From Acytostelium subglobosum LB1 (taxonomy: Eukaryota; Evosea; Eumycetozoa; Acytosteliales; Acytosteliaceae), in NCBI RefSeq assembly GCF_000787575.1, contig NW_012236513.1, positions 186,001-250,000 on the forward strand: a stretch of DNA of 64,000 nt. Reading direction: 5' to 3'. Shown here one piece after another: positions 1-14,500 of this stretch; position 1 is the stretch's first letter, and each line of letters begins with the position of its first letter. The notes below the pieces were generated by a model. The model was not told the origin of the DNA. It saw nothing but the letters and a program-made list of their open reading frames with translations, and ran no database searches. The position numbers and the translations under genes were made by a program.

Positions 1-851
1 TTACCAAAGACAAGGTGAGCACCAGAACAACGATTGCTAATAAATAGATATTCTTATTATTATACATTGTATTTGATGTTGTTGTTTATTGTTGTTGAAC
101 ATACAGATGTTTCTACATCTTATCTATTTTACTTGATCACCATTGTTGTTGGTTGAATGGTTGACCATCAAATAAACATACTTCACTTCTCTCAACAAGT
201 AAAGAAAAATAGAAAGTCAGGGGTCAAATTTATCTTTGGAGTCTTCAAAGTGTGATTTTGAACTGAAACCATCCTGGTCTAGATCAATGTTCAACGATTG
301 TTCACCTGGCTTTAGACCAAAGTTTACCAAGTTTGGTTCACGCCTGGTAAGTATACTTAGAGGAGGGAGTGAAGTTAGTTAGGGCCTTTGATTACAATCA
401 AGTACACCTATTAAAGTCATGGACCATGACTTGGTTTGATGAAGTGATCATTGTTGGTCTTCGCAATTATAAAACTTTGTACAAAGTTTAATTCAATGAT
501 ATTATGAAAGTTGAAGAGAATAGTGATGGATAAAACAACGACTAATCTTAACTGGATGGTCATCCTCAGCTTTTAATGTCGCGACATGAATGAGAAAGAA
601 ACAAAAATAAACTTATCTTTGATGGCCAAGAATGACCCATTTTTTGAAAGGTCGCTGCCGTTTCACATGATCAGGGAGAGATCAGGGATAAAAAGATCAG
701 GTACGAGTTCAACGATCTATTCTTGATTGTGGTGACACCAACAGTCTGAAGATATTTGATCCCAACAATGGGTCCTCCCTCGAAACAACAATGAAAGTCA
801 GGTCTTATTCGACTTGTCAAACAATCAATTTCAGTCATTCATGTTACAACA
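1..851. other. Upstream intergenic region, perhaps with the tail of a preceding gene
   Basis: The first ~47 bases could be the last codons of an upstream + strand gene: two frames stay open until a stop at 38-40 or 45-47, and AT-rich 3'-UTR-like sequence follows. I cannot choose between the frames. The rest is the promoter and 5' region of the first ComC-like gene. It holds three GATCAGG direct repeats at 669-701. I see no other gene here. Confidence 0.3.
669..701. promoter_or_regulatory. Three GATCAGG direct repeats upstream of ComC-like gene 1
   Basis: GATCAGG begins at 669, 680 and 695, about 150-180 bases before the inferred start codon at 852. Clustered short direct repeats before a developmentally expressed family could be a transcription-factor site. 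This is inference only; no factor is assigned. Confidence 0.25.
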
Positions 852-3800
852 ATGAATTATATATTAATACTTATTCTCCTGATCGGTTGTAGTAGTCCAC
901 TTGTTATCAATGCGAGTATGTAATGTTGGTAGTTGTTTGATTGAGGTTGGAACTATTCCTTACTCCCACCCCACCCACCCAATCACACAGACTCCACAAC
1001 CAATTTTGGATTCATCAACATTGATGAACTGTACCCGATGTTTAAGGACTTTACCTTTGGTCTCACTTATAATACATCGGATACATGCACAACGGTCACT
1101 TTGAAGGATAGTCGTTCAAAGACTTTGTTGGTCGAAGCTTGTTTGGGTGTTGGCACTGGCACACCCTGCAACGCCTCGCTCCAAGATGATGTAGCCAAAC
1201 TATCATCACCAATCACTGCACTGTGTGATGGTACCAAGGACATGGGTAACTTCTCATATCCAAACCCATATCAATTGGATGTTGCCGATGTCACTCAAAC
1301 ACTATATCTCAACCCGCAGAACGAAGCGTCGGCCATCACATGCACAGGCTACTCATTCTATACTCTAAACAACTACATCAAGTATCAAGGCCTGTACATC
1401 ATACCCGACCACATCGAAGCGTTCATCGATCAGATCGTGCCCTACGGCGCCGCAGGCAGCCCCACCGCCAAGGGTGCGAAGTACTTCTACGCGCTCACCT
1501 GGACCACTCACATGGCTCGCGACCTCGTCAAGTCGTTCACTATCGACCCCCCACCTGCCAAGCCAACACCGGTCCCCAATTGCGAATGGTCCGGCCTCCC
1601 ACCAACAGTGTTCCCAGGCATCAACTTCACGCTCACGCCATTGAGCATCCCCGGCGAGCCTGCCTACACCATGTTGGACATTACCTACGCCAGCCCATTG
1701 GGCAACTTCTTCGTCGAGCAGGGCCTCTTGAATGATTGGGGTTCGGGCCTATTCTACCCTCTCACGCCAGTGATGATCAACAAGCCTGCTAGCGAGCGAT
1801 ACAAGTATCGTCTGTTGCAGACCAACATCTTGGTTGGCTCACCTTGGAATGTGAGCACATCCGATCACTACTACACAGTGACCCCGACACAGTTTGCCAA
1901 TCCCGATCATACAATGTACACTGACAGCATATCGGTGGCATCGCCCGCCTCTCCCCTTCCCTCAGAGACTAGATATGGACGCGCATTGTTTGTGTACAGA
2001 GCCACATTCACAGGCAACTTCCAACAAAAGGTCGTGGAGATACAGGTGTACAACATACAGGGCTCGGACACCATTCGCGTGGCGGTGTTCAAAGAGAACT
2101 TCACCAACTTGGCGACATTCAGCGGTTCCTTCTCGTATGACTATGCATGTGCCATGGCGTCGGATGTTGGATGCCACTTCAAGGCTTACGTGGTGACACG
2201 AAGTGATGGATCATTCAGCTCCAACTTCCTTGGCGTCAAGGCGTCGACGTCGATCCTCACGCCCGACACCTCACAGAAGCATGTCAGTGCCAACTTCAAA
2301 GATCGATCACTCGTCAATGTTATGTCATTCACCGAGGTTTCGATAACAGAGGAGTTGCCCAACGTATACCTGGATGTGAGACCTGAAGGACTTCAACGAT
2401 TCTTCACCAACAACTACTACTATCCATCATTCTACAGTGGCAGCCTCAAATATGCAACCTTCTCCGTTCCCTTCACCTTCCCCACCGACACGCCCACATG
2501 CTCGTTTGAGTTGGACCGTGACGGAGACTTGATGCTCACCAACAGTACCCGAGACCTAACAAGTATGTCCATCCTCACTCAATCACTCAATCAATCATTC
2601 TAACTTTGTACGCACACCCAACATAAATAGTGATCGACCTTACTCCACCTTTGGTCCACGTTTCATTGTTGCCACCAACGACATATGTACCAGTCTATAG
2701 ACTACAGGTGACCGTCAATGACCAGATTGGAATTGGCGACAACACGTGCAAGATAACAGTTGGCGGATATACTGATTCAAGGTATCGTGGTGATTACTAC
2801 ACAATCAACTCAAGTAATCGTGTTGCAGGCAATCATTCGATTGGAACATATATAGTAGACATCAACTACTCTTTGGCACACTACTGTCATGCCCCTCTCA
2901 CCATCGATTGTGCTGATATCAATGGCAACATGATGAGAACAACTTCAAATGATTATTGCTTGGACAGGCCATGTAATGCTTTGACCGGAGTGTTCTCGGG
3001 CCTTCCATCATGCGATGCATTGACCACTCCACCAGTATACTTTAGTACACTGAGCTACCTCGGTCACTCAATCAATGGAGATGGCACAGTTGGCATCACA
3101 GCCATAGTGTCTGACGCCAACAAGTTCAACAACGCCACACTATGCATGTTTGATGACTTGGACAACAAGATACCAAGTGCCAATCAATCATGTATCCAAC
3201 TCAATCTACTCAATACGATTGATGTCAATGTTGGAAGCTACGTCTTAACAGGTGTGATCACTCTGGCACCGGCTCAATCAACCAAGACCTACTACTTCCG
3301 TGTCACCTACAGCATTGATCCAGCACAACCATCAATCATCCTATCATCACGTGACATCACACTCATTGCATCCCAACTCTCACAAGGATATCCAAACAAT
3401 CAAATGACCATCAGGAACATTGGTAAGTATACCCGAGCCCTGGAATTGCTCCATCCATCACTCACTGACCCATAATCTAAAGACTTCCAACCACTTCCAG
3501 TTGATGTAACTGTCAAGATTGTCGAGGATCAGTCATATGATTTGACAATTCAGTTGAATAGATTACCCGCGGGTAATCCATTGACCAATGTCAAGAATAT
3601 AACGGTGGCCGTACATGATGACTTTGCAGTGAGGCCACGTACAAACTATACATGGATCAATGACAAGGTGTCACCGGGTACAACAGCAATGCCATTGAAC
3701 ATGACAATAGTCAAGTCATGGGGCAGTAGGATGTTGGCCTACATCTCATCAATGTGTGATTACAACAACAACTGTGAACAATATCCAATGTATGGATACT

Positions 3801-5627
3801 ACGACTACATCAACCTCACCAAGACACAAGCAAGCATCTCTGGCAACCCTCTGAGCGACACTTCAATCATGTTTGGTAATGGCATTGGCAGTGGCAGAGT
3901 CACGATTGACGCGTCAAGGATGACACAGACTCCATTCAACTTCACCTTCACCACGACCAACCCCATGGACTGTTTGACAGCCAGTCCCATCTTGGTAGTC
4001 TCGGAGATGGGCTCACAGGACTGCTTCGACTTCCACCCCGATCACTGCACCTACTATGGCAACAACACATTCATGTTCAACGGAACAATGACATTACCAT
4101 TTGCCTGGGGTGTTAGAGGTGTGACCGTGTCTGTTTGGAATATTGTCGATCACTTTGGCCACACGACTGGATTCAGAGTTGTTGATCCTGCTCCCACTAT
4201 AGTGATTAGTGCGTCCTATCATGTGGACAGTGCAGTGATTGATTATTATTATAAAACTATCAATATCACTGGTGTTGGACTTGGTGGAAGTGAATACACT
4301 GTTAAGGACCAGGAGTACACTGCATCATATCAAGATTCCAACACAGCCATCATAGAATTCGGTCAACTTAAGCCAGACCTTGACAAGGACAACTACATCG
4401 TAATCAGTGGAACCAGTTACCTCCTCGACTTCTTCTGTGAGTATCAATCAATCTATTAGTGCACTGAATGATCATGATATATGATCTACCGTGATTACTA
4501 ACTAACATCAATCAATCATAGATTGTGACTCATCAAACTGTAAACATGGAAAGTGTATTGAGAACACTTGCCAATGTGATCCCGATTGGAGAGGTGAGGA
4601 CTGCTCGATCAGTAGGCTGTACACATGCCCAAACAATTGCAGTGGCAATGGTGATTGTGTTGATCAGAACTGCATGTGTCACAATGGATTCGCCGGCCCA
4701 TCTTGCAATCTCAAAATGGACGAGGTCAAAGTGGACGTGAGCTTCAAGGAAGATTTGACCAATGCCGTCTCAACACTTGGTGTGGCTGGGGATCATGACC
4801 CCAAACTCACCAAAGACACCATGTCAGTCTCCTACAGCATATCAATCGCGGCGATACTTGAGCTCAACTACTTGGACCAAGTGGTCAACAACATCACACT
4901 CAATTGGACTTTGGCAAACTCGGATTCCAACTCGACCAAGTACACGATCACTAACATGGGCGGTATCCAACACGCATCCAACACAATCACATTGACAATT
5001 GACAAGTATTTGGATGGTGGACAGACGGTGTGGGCCAACAAGACACTCAAGTTCCAGCCCAACACAATCAAGTACACGGTCAACTTTGATGGATACAACT
5101 TCACCAGTCAACTCAACTATATCCAGATCATATTCCAGACAGTGTCGATGGGTGATTGTACCCAACTTCAGAATGATACGGAAATCTCTTGGGGCAGATC
5201 ATCACGTGACGACATGCACTACTTCATACTGCCACAGCATCAGATGCAATGTTATGGACGATTCCCAACATCAGTGATATCAGACGATCGCGTAGTATCC
5301 ATATCAAACAAGATTGTGTCTGTTGGCGAGCCATTGCGCGTGGCCACCTCAGTGCCATTCTTCAAGAGGTCAGCGGCAATCGATCCGGACTTCTCCGTAT
5401 TGGTATTATACAGCCAGGCCAACAGCAATGGTAATGGCATGTGTGAAGCCAGTGGCGGGCCCAAGCCTTACATCATCCCACTCATAGTTGTCGGATGTGT
5501 ATTATGCCTCGTGATCATATGTTTAGCATTATTCTTCAAGTTGAAGAAGAACATGTACATCCGACAAAAGATACACAAGATGAGGGCCAAGCGCACCTTT
5601 GGCTCCAACAAACTGGATAGAATGTAA
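852..5627 (+). CDS. ComC-like EGF-domain type I membrane glycoprotein, paralogue 1
   Basis: Five exons: 852-915, 991-2562, 2631-3422, 3483-4436 and 4522-5627, giving 1495 residues; every junction is phase 1 with GT/AG ends. The short first exon encodes a hydrophobic signal peptide (MNYILILILLIG...). A long NxS/T-rich beta-type ectodomain follows. Two cysteine-rich EGF-like modules start exon 5, with the motif CSGNGDCVDQNCMCHNG. After them comes a domain that resembles the ComC supersandwich domain, then one membrane helix (IIPLIVVGCVLCLVIICLAL) and a basic cytoplasmic tail ending SNKLDRM. D. discoideum ComC-type proteins are surface glycoproteins used in development and cell-cell communication; a surface adhesion or signalling role here is inferred. 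The first two introns and the first exon were placed by aligning with the two downstream paralogues. Confidence 0.85.
3441..3453. repeat. TGGAA-N3-(T/C)TCCA intronic palindrome (copy in ComC-like gene 1, intron 3)
   Basis: TGGAATTGCTCCA, a one-mismatch copy of the motif, 18 bases after the donor at 3423. Better copies are listed separately. Confidence 0.5.
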
Positions 5628-6026
5628 GACCAGTCTAGGCTAGCCATAGACGAAACAGTAACAAGTAACCTTTGGTTCATTGATTAATGAACAGGTTGAT
5701 TAGCGCACCCTTTGTTTGTTATTTTGTGGGCCTCCTTGTACCCCTTCAACACAAATTTTTTGATCAAAACTCATAAGTTTGGGTGTTTTTTCGATGATTC
5801 GTTGCAAATCGGTGCAACTTTCGAGGGGGTTGGGCCTTGATCATGATCAAAGATCGGTGTAGGGTCACGTCACATTATCATACCCATTAGTCTATTGATG
5901 GTGAGATAAATGGGACAGACGTATTGAATAACAAAGTGATAGATCACCGGCGCCGAATGATCGTTCATTCATTCAATCAGACAAACATTCAAACATTGTC
6001 TTACAAGACAATTAATCAATCAAATA
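5628..6026. other. Intergenic spacer between ComC-like genes 1 and 2
   Basis: About 400 bases between a stop and the next signal-peptide ATG in the same orientation. It holds the 3' UTR of gene 1 and the promoter of gene 2, including T-rich runs near 5755-5795. No reading frame is supported. Confidence 0.5.
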
Positions 6027-9000
6027 ATGAAGACAAATCATCTGTCATTGTTATTGATATCATTATCATTGACACTATTTATTAGTGTCACTTGGTCTCA
6101 GACTCCAAGTATGAATCATGTGATCATCATTCCTGGCTCACTCACTACCACCACTCACTCACTAACAATCAATCGAATCAATCATAACCTACAGACATTT
6201 ACTTTACAAATGTTGAGAATTTATATCCTTTGTTATCATTCCCCGATGGAATTGTATTAAAGTATTCTTTGTTGGATATATGCGATAACTTCACATTGTT
6301 TGATGTGCTCAACAATGTAATGGACGTACCAGTGGTCAGTGGCTGCCTGACAGGTACCTGCACTCCAATTCCCGCCAATTATCTGGCAAAACTCGAACCT
6401 CCTTTGACCGCCTGGTGCAACGGCTCCAAGCTCCTGCTTGACATAATCAACTACACCTCGCCCTACAATTACAAACAACCAAACGTAGTCGACTCTGGCA
6501 ACTACAGTCCTTGGGACAGCTCCAAGATTGAGTTTGGCACTCCCATGTGCAGATCATTCTTCACGGTCACGCTGGAGGCCGACATGCGCTACCAAGGCAT
6601 CTACGAGGGTGTCTCCGATGGTCCACGCGCTGGAACAACCACGCCACTTGTCTACATTGGCGGGCAATCAGCTCCAACGATCAAAGGCTCGATGTACTAT
6701 CTAAATATTGAGCATGGACCAGTGTATCAGAGTGTATTGGTCGAGAGTTTCTCAACCGGAAACGACTTTGTCCGACCCAACATGATCAATCCATGTCCGG
6801 CAGCCCAGCCACTCGTGCTGCTCCCATCCAACGCGGACTCCAACCTGCTGATCATCAACAAGGAGCCATACACTCTGATCGACTTCACTCATACCAAACA
6901 GATCGATTCATTCTACATGGGCGACTCTCGCACACCGATAAAGGTGGTGCCAATGTGGTCTGGCGCGATAAATCACACGACTTACCACTACCAAGCACTG
7001 TTCCCCATCACCTACCCATACAACCAGCCATTCGTGGTCAACACTAGTCTTCATTTCTTGACGTACAACTCGCCCATGTCCCAACCAATGAGCAACTCCA
7101 CGACGATCTTCACTGACAACATCCATATGGCCACTCTCAATGCACCATTGTACGCACGTCTTGGCAAGGTCTGCACAATGTTGGTGTACTCGATCACTTT
7201 CATAAATGGATTCCATGACCAAGTTGAAGAGATATGGATCAAGTTGCCTGCTGGTCGCATTGCCTCATTCAAAGAGTCATTCGCAGGCAAAGGCTCTTAC
7301 ACTAGCCCTTTCCTCCTCGAAGACGACTGCCTTCTTACAAGTTGTGTTCTCACATCATATGTCATCACATACACTGGCGAGGTCTACTTCTCCTCCTTTA
7401 GCATCACCAAAGGTGACACGATGATGATGGACACAGGAATAATCCAAAGATCGATTGGCTCAACGGTCCAGACAAAGATGGGAGGCAAGGTGATCATACC
7501 ATCACTTCTCGTAAACAAATGGAGTCTTGGCGATAATCTACCATCAGAGTCATTGGCCATCCCTGTACCAAATGGATTGCTACCAGTCAACAGTTTGATA
7601 TCAAAGTGCTTGGAATATCCAGCATTCTTCAGTGGCTATCTCCAGTTTGGCACGTTCACACCAGCCTTCAGTTTCCCATCAGACACACCAACATGTAACT
7701 ACGCATTCGCAGGTGGCAACTCAAGAGTCTACGACATCCCCTCTCATAACATTAGCAGTAAGTCTGATTGATCACACACATGGAATCATACCGTCCCATA
7801 AATTAACATTCACCACTCTTCAACACAGACTTGGACCTCACGAGCCCTTTGGTCCACGTTACAATGTTGACTCCTTCGGTTGGCACTGACAGGTATCGAC
7901 TGTTGATCACTGTGAAGGATGAAGTTGGAATTGGCGAGAACACTTGTAATGTCACAGTTGGCGAGAGAGACAATGCCCTAACTGTCTACGCGCTGAACTC
8001 TGGATCAAGGGCATCAGGCGATCATTCGGTTGGCACTTATCTAGTTGATATCGACTACTCTGAAGCACACTTCTGTCATTCGCCTATTACAATCATGTGC
8101 ACGGACATCAGAGGCTACACAACATACGCCAAGTCCAACGAGTACTGTGTAGACAGACCTTGCAACGACCTTACCAAGATCTTTAGCAACTTGCCCTCAT
8201 GCGAGTCGACTGTCACCCCCATCTACCGCAGCCGTCTAACATACTTTGGTTACGTATTCATAGTTGAGACAACAATTCAAGTCAATGCAATGTTGTCTGG
8301 CGCATTCAAGTTCAACAATGCCACAGTGTGTATGTTTGATGACATGGACAACAACATGCCAAGCAAGAATATGTCATGTGTTCAATTACATCAGACTGGA
8401 TTGATGATCAAGACTGGATTGGTCATACTCTCGGCCAACATTACATTCCCAGCACTCAGTGTCACCAAGAACTACTACTTCCGTCTACAATACAGCATCG
8501 ACTCCACTCAGCCCACCCTCACACTCTCATCAAGTGACATAGCCTACTTTAGCCAAGTAACTGCTACCGACGCACAGTCCTATTCCAACAACCAAGTGAC
8601 CATCAGGAACATTGGTAAGTTACAACAACTCAAACATCCACTCAATCATGGAACCATTCCCAATCATTCAATCACTCCAACCAGCCCAACTATCACTCAA
8701 ACGTTCTTGGAACCATTCCAATCACTCAATCAACCATACTGACATCACTCAATCAATCAATCTAGGATACAAGCCATTGCCAGTTGATATCATAGTGAAC
8801 ATTATTGAGAATGACGCGACTTCTGACCTCACAGTGCAGTTGACAAAGACAGTTATCAACCCATCGGACAACATCAAGAACATCACAATCGTCGTCTTTG
8901 ACAACTTCTTGCCACAACCAAAATACAACAACACATGGTACTACAACTCCACTCAGCTGCCCTTCAACCTGACCAGGATCGTAACGTCCGGCTCGCAACT

Positions 9001-10973
9001 ATTGGCCTACGTGTCGTCCATGTGTGACAACAACGAGAACTGCGAGTACTACCCCATGTTTGGATACTTTGCTAACATCAACATCTCTATGTCTGGCACC
9101 ACCGTGATCAACGACAATGTACTGACCAACCCCTCGATCAAGTTTGGCAACATGGCAATCGATGTCTCCAAGCCCCACCGCTACTCCAACTACAGCATCT
9201 CATTCACTAGCGCCACCACTATCCAATGTGGTGCCTACTACCCCATCCTGTTCCTCACCGAACTGGGCTCGCTGGACGACCTGCAGTTCCCAGCCTCGTC
9301 ATGTTTCTCCAATGGCAATGCCCTCACTTTCAATGGATCCCTAACAGTGCCCTACTCCTGGGGTCTGCGCGGGGTCGTCGCCTCGGTGTGGAACGTTGTG
9401 GACAGGTATGGATACACGACTGGTGTGATCTTTGACTCGCCGGTGCCCACATTCACAATAGACACGGTAACCAGAGTGGACCATGCTGTTTTGGACTATT
9501 ACTACAAGACCATCAATATCACTGGTGCTGGATTCGTCGGTGCAGACTTCACACTCAATGATCAATTGATACCGTTCACACCATCATACCCTGATCTCAA
9601 CACTGCCATCATACCATTCAATGACGCCATCTTCAAACCATACCTTGACAAGTACAACTATGTCAAGATCAATGGAGTGCCATTCCTCCTTGACTTCTTC
9701 TGTATGTATCATTCCAATCACTCGCGTCTGATCATATATCTTGATCATAGATTATTCAGTGCACTCATATATCTTGATCATATATCTATATCATATCTTG
9801 ATCACCCAATCAATCAATCGACCATCTAACTCACACTCACTCAATCCATCAATTATAGATTGTGTCTCATTCGATTGCAGCGGACATGGAACATGTATCG
9901 AGGACACATGTCGTTGTGATCCAGCATGGGTTGGTGTAGATTGTTCTATCAGCAGGAATTATACTTGTCCAAACAATTGCAGTGGCAATGGTGATTGTGT
10001 TGATCAGAACTGCATGTGTCACAATGGCTACGCAGGTCCAACATGTAACCTGCACATCGATGAAGTCAAAGCGGACATGAACTTCAAGGAAGAACCATCC
10101 ACAGCCACAACAATATTGGGTGTTTCCAACGAGGCCAATGACACCAAGCTCACACCAGACTCGATGTCCGTATCCTACAATATATCGATTGTGGCCATTC
10201 AAGAGATGAGCTATAATGACTCGGTGGCCAACAACATCATACTCAATTGGAAGTTGGCATCGACCACGTCCAACTCGACCAAGTACACTATTTCAAACAT
10301 GGGAGGTATCCAAGATCCATCAAACACAATCACATTGACAATTGACAAGTTCATGGATGGTGGACAGACCACGTGGGCCAACAATGTGCTCAACTTCCAA
10401 CCTAACACAATCAAGTACACAGTGAGATTTGATGGATATAACTTCACCAGTCAGCTCAACTACATCCAGATCATATTCGAGACAGTGTCGACAGGTGATT
10501 GTGTCCAACGACAGAATGAGAACATCACTTGGGGAGCAGCATCACTTCAAGATATGCACTACTTTGTCATCCCACAACATCAGATGCAATGTTACGGCAG
10601 ATTCCCAACATCGGTTATCTCAGATGGTCGCATTTTGTCCATTTCAAACAAGATTATCTCGGCCGCGGAGCCAGTGCAGATCGCCACAGCCGTACCATAC
10701 TTCAAGAAGTCGGCGGCGATCGATCCGGACTTCTCAGTGTTGATCTCATACAATCAAGCTAATGGCAATGCTGGACAATGTGACATCATTGGGCCAAAGG
10801 ATGGAATGAAGCCATATGTCATCCCACTGATCGTCGTTGGCTGTGTGATCTTTGTGGCTATCGTTGGACTGGCAGTGTTCATCAAACTGAAGAAGAGTTT
10901 CTTTGTCCGCCACACCCTACACAAGATGAGATCCAAGAACAACTTTAGTTCTAACAAGTTGGACAATTTATAA
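6027..10973 (+). CDS. ComC-like EGF-domain type I membrane glycoprotein, paralogue 2
   Basis: Five exons: 6027-6108, 6195-7757, 7829-8614, 8766-9701 and 9859-10973, giving 1493 residues; intron positions and phases match paralogue 1 exactly. The signal peptide starts MKTNHLSLLLISLSLTLF. The layout repeats paralogue 1: N-glycosylation-rich ectodomain, the strand motif DYYYKTINITGAG late in exon 4, two EGF-like modules opening exon 5, a ComC-type beta domain, one membrane span (YVIPLIVVGCVIFVAIVG...) and a basic tail ending SNKLDNL. In the EGF module a 59-base stretch is identical at DNA level to paralogue 1. Intron 3 is longer (151 bases) and carries two copies of the TGGAA-N3-TTCC palindrome. 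Function is inferred from the family: cell-surface recognition or signalling. Confidence 0.87.
8649..8721. repeat. Two intronic palindromes in ComC-like gene 2, intron 3
   Basis: TGGAACCATTCC at 8649-8660 and TGGAACCATTCCA at about 8709-8721, both between the donor at 8615 and the acceptor at 8765. The duplicated motif, each copy with similar CAATCA flanks, accounts for the greater length of this intron. Confidence 0.7.
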
Positions 10974-11507
10974 TCCACTCCCATCACAAATCAGGAATCA
11001 TTCCACTCACTCAATCAATCAATCAATCACTCGGTCCCCCCCTGGTTGGACACAACATTTTATTATAGTTATAATTAAAAACATGATATCCTGGTGTACT
11101 TATTAGGTAATATATGTATTCATTTATTCTTTGAAGTTAGGTGTTTTGAAGGGGCAAAGCATGTTAGCCCTTTAAAAAAAAAAGACGTCTTGTGGTGTGA
11201 TTTTGATCGATCAAAAAAGGTTTGGACCATGACCTTAAAGTACACCCTACTTCTAGGTTAGATATTGATGAGACAGATCGGAATTGTTTCTGACCTAACC
11301 GTATTGTAGTGAACGAACACATGCACACGCTAAGACATAAACATACATCATTGCAACACACACAACATCAATAGGTCTTACTTATTGGACTTACTTTCAT
11401 ACTTTCTTATTTGTAAATAATAATAGATATATATAAATATATATCTTGATAATCACCATCCATCGATTGTTTGATTGGTTGATTGATCAACATACATACT
11501 TTCAATT
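10974..11507. other. Intergenic spacer between ComC-like genes 2 and 3
   Basis: About 530 bases between tandem same-strand genes. It contains GGAATCATTCC (10994-11004), CAATCAATCAAT runs, an A/T-rich block around 11060-11180 and the promoter of gene 3. No supported reading frame. Confidence 0.5.
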
Positions 11508-14500
11508 ATGAAGAGGTTCATAACATTATGTGTGCTTGTTGTCCTGATGTTGACACCAAACATTCTTGCAGGTTTAACTCCAGTACCAGGTGGCGGAGGT
11601 AAGTTATGACATCGAGAAAGGCCGAACAAGTCCACTCATCACATACTCACACACACTCAATCAAACACACGTGATCAACCACAGGCGTCACACCTATAAC
11701 ACCAGTCAACTTTTTGGACATTGAGTCTTTGTACCCGATGCTTCATGATCCTGCCACGCTGAACTTGACAAACACTGGACTGGAAAGATGTGACTCAATA
11801 TTGCTTAATGACACATATAACTTTAGTTACAAGGCTGTCAATTGTATATCTGGAACTTGCGATCCAATCATAAGGTCGATCGTCAGCCAGTTCACTCCAC
11901 CAATACTACCATTATGCAATGGTACCACAACAATGGAGAACATCACCTATGTCAGCAAGTTCAACACAGACATGAAGGAATTCTCTATTGTGGCAACACA
12001 ACAAACTACATGGAATGATTCCCTGGTGGAGACCTATGCCCCCACCTGCCACGTCTTCATGACCACCATCCTGAGCGCAGACATTCGCTACCAGGGCATA
12101 TACGAGTATGTCCCGTCCGGCCCCATCGAAGTGAAGGCCAAATACAGCCTCTCAAACAGCCTGTTGTCATTGCCCACCCCTGGCTCCGGCTCTGGCTCCA
12201 GCCCCAGGTCACGCGGCACCAAGTTCTTCCACAACATCGAACACTTGTACAGCTACCCCAGTGGCGACATTGGCTACAGGAGTCAGCTGGTCCAGACCTT
12301 CCCAATGGGCGGCAAGTCAGCCATCCCATTCCCCATCACCCAGTGTCCGGCCCCACCAGTCCCAACGCCATTCGCCAACAACGCCGACTCGTACATCATC
12401 GACATCGACCAGGAGCCCTACTCCTTGTTGGGCTTTGGATATACCAAACCGCTGGGATCATTCCGCATTGACACCGTGCCCAAGGACATTGTGCCCCTGT
12501 GGTCTGGCGCCACCAATCACTCAAAATACATCTACGCCGCACTCGTGCCCAGCTCATTCAGCAAGCCCACTTTCTCAGTCAGCACATGCCTGCACTACAC
12601 AAACATGACCAACAATAACCCGGCACCCACAGACAACAGTGGCGCCAACTTTGTCGACAAGATAACGCCCACGCTGGGCAACGCCGACCCCTTGCGCACC
12701 TACCCCAGCCTGCGCGGAGCCGGCAACACGCTGTTTGTGTACTCGGTCAACTTCACGGCGGGCTTTGAGAAACAGGTGGCCGAGATCCAGATCTACGACG
12801 AGCTCAAGGCCCGCATGATAGTGTCGTTCAAGGAGTCGTTCGACAGCTCGTTCACCCGCGCCTTTTCCTGGCCCTATGACTGCTACCTGAACATCGGCTC
12901 GTGTTCATTCTACTCCATGGTCTTCACAACGGGTCGCCAGGTGTTCAGGTCCGCCTCCGTCCTGATGGTGATACCACCCCAGCACACAGTCACCTTCCCA
13001 TCCATCTCCAATGGCTTCGTGACAAAGTTGAACAACCTTATATTGCCAGATTTGTCAATGACTGGTGTGATGATCAATGAGCAACCAGTCACTCAACAAC
13101 TCACCGTTGGCATTACATCACTGTTTGGAAATATTGTTGCCACGAAGGATCTCCAATACCCAGACTACTTCTCTGGATCACTCAAGCAAGTGACCTTCAA
13201 GCCACCCTTCACCTTCCCATCAGACATGCCCACCGCTGACTTTAACATCAACGGTGCCAATCAACAAGTCTACTCAACACCAAACCGAGATATTGCAAGT
13301 ATGTTAGTTATCTGATCAAGTGATCACTCACATACTCACACGCCCAATGGAATAATTCCACCCCCACCCAACCCCGACCCCACACAGACCTGGACCTCAC
13401 GTCACCATTTGTCCGCGTCAAGATGCTTCCACCATCGTCCTCGATCAAGAAGTATAGATTGTTGGTGACAATGAATGATGATGTTGGAATTGGAGAGAAT
13501 ACTTGTAGCGTGACAGTTGGCGATGTGGCTAATAATGGTGCCGTGTACTGGATCAACTCTGGATCAAGGGCATCAGGCAATCACTCAGTTGGCACCTACA
13601 TCATACCCATTGAGTACTCGGAGGCACACTTCTGCCACTCACCAATCACTCTTACCTGTGCTGATATCCGTGGCACCACCCTGTCTGCCAAGTCCAATGA
13701 GTATTGTGGCAACGCGCCCTGCAATGACATCACGCAGATCTTTAGCGACATCCCGACTTGCAATCCATCCGTGACGCCCGTGTACCGTACCCGTCTGTCA
13801 TACTTTGGCTACTCATTCAATGGCAGCGACTCTATCAACATCAACGTAGTCGTGTCTGGCACCAGTACATTCAATAGCGGCACAGTGTGTCTGTTTGAGG
13901 ACTTTGACAACAAGATACCCACCAACGGCACTGGCTCTGGTGGTGACACTCAATCATGTACAACACTCCAAAGATCTTCCATTGTATTAAATCCTGGAAC
14001 GATCGTGCTCAGAGGCACAATCATAATTCCCCGACTCAATGTGACCAAGACCTACTTCTTTGGTCTGCAGTACAGCATCGATCAAGCACAGCCCACGATC
14101 ACATTGTCATCGCGCGAGATTGCCTATTTTGGAAACAATGTGGCACAAGGACTCCAAACCTATGCAAACAATCGCGTCACAATCAGAAACGTAGGATACC
14201 AGCCATTCCCAACCGACGTCATTGTGAACATTATCCAAGAGGCAGCGCCAGGCACAATCACCATCCAGGTTAGCAAGCAGGATACCGGTCGCGTGGACCG
14301 TCTCAAGAACGCGACGTTTGTGATCCGCGACGACTTCAACCCTCAGCCCCTCGAGGTTGTCTCAGTGACCTACAATCCACAAACAATACTGCCCTACAAC
14401 GTGACCACGCTGGTCACATGGGGCAACAACGTCCATGTCTACGTGTCGTCCATGTGTGACTTTAACGATAACTGCGAGGAATATCCCCTGTTTGGATACT

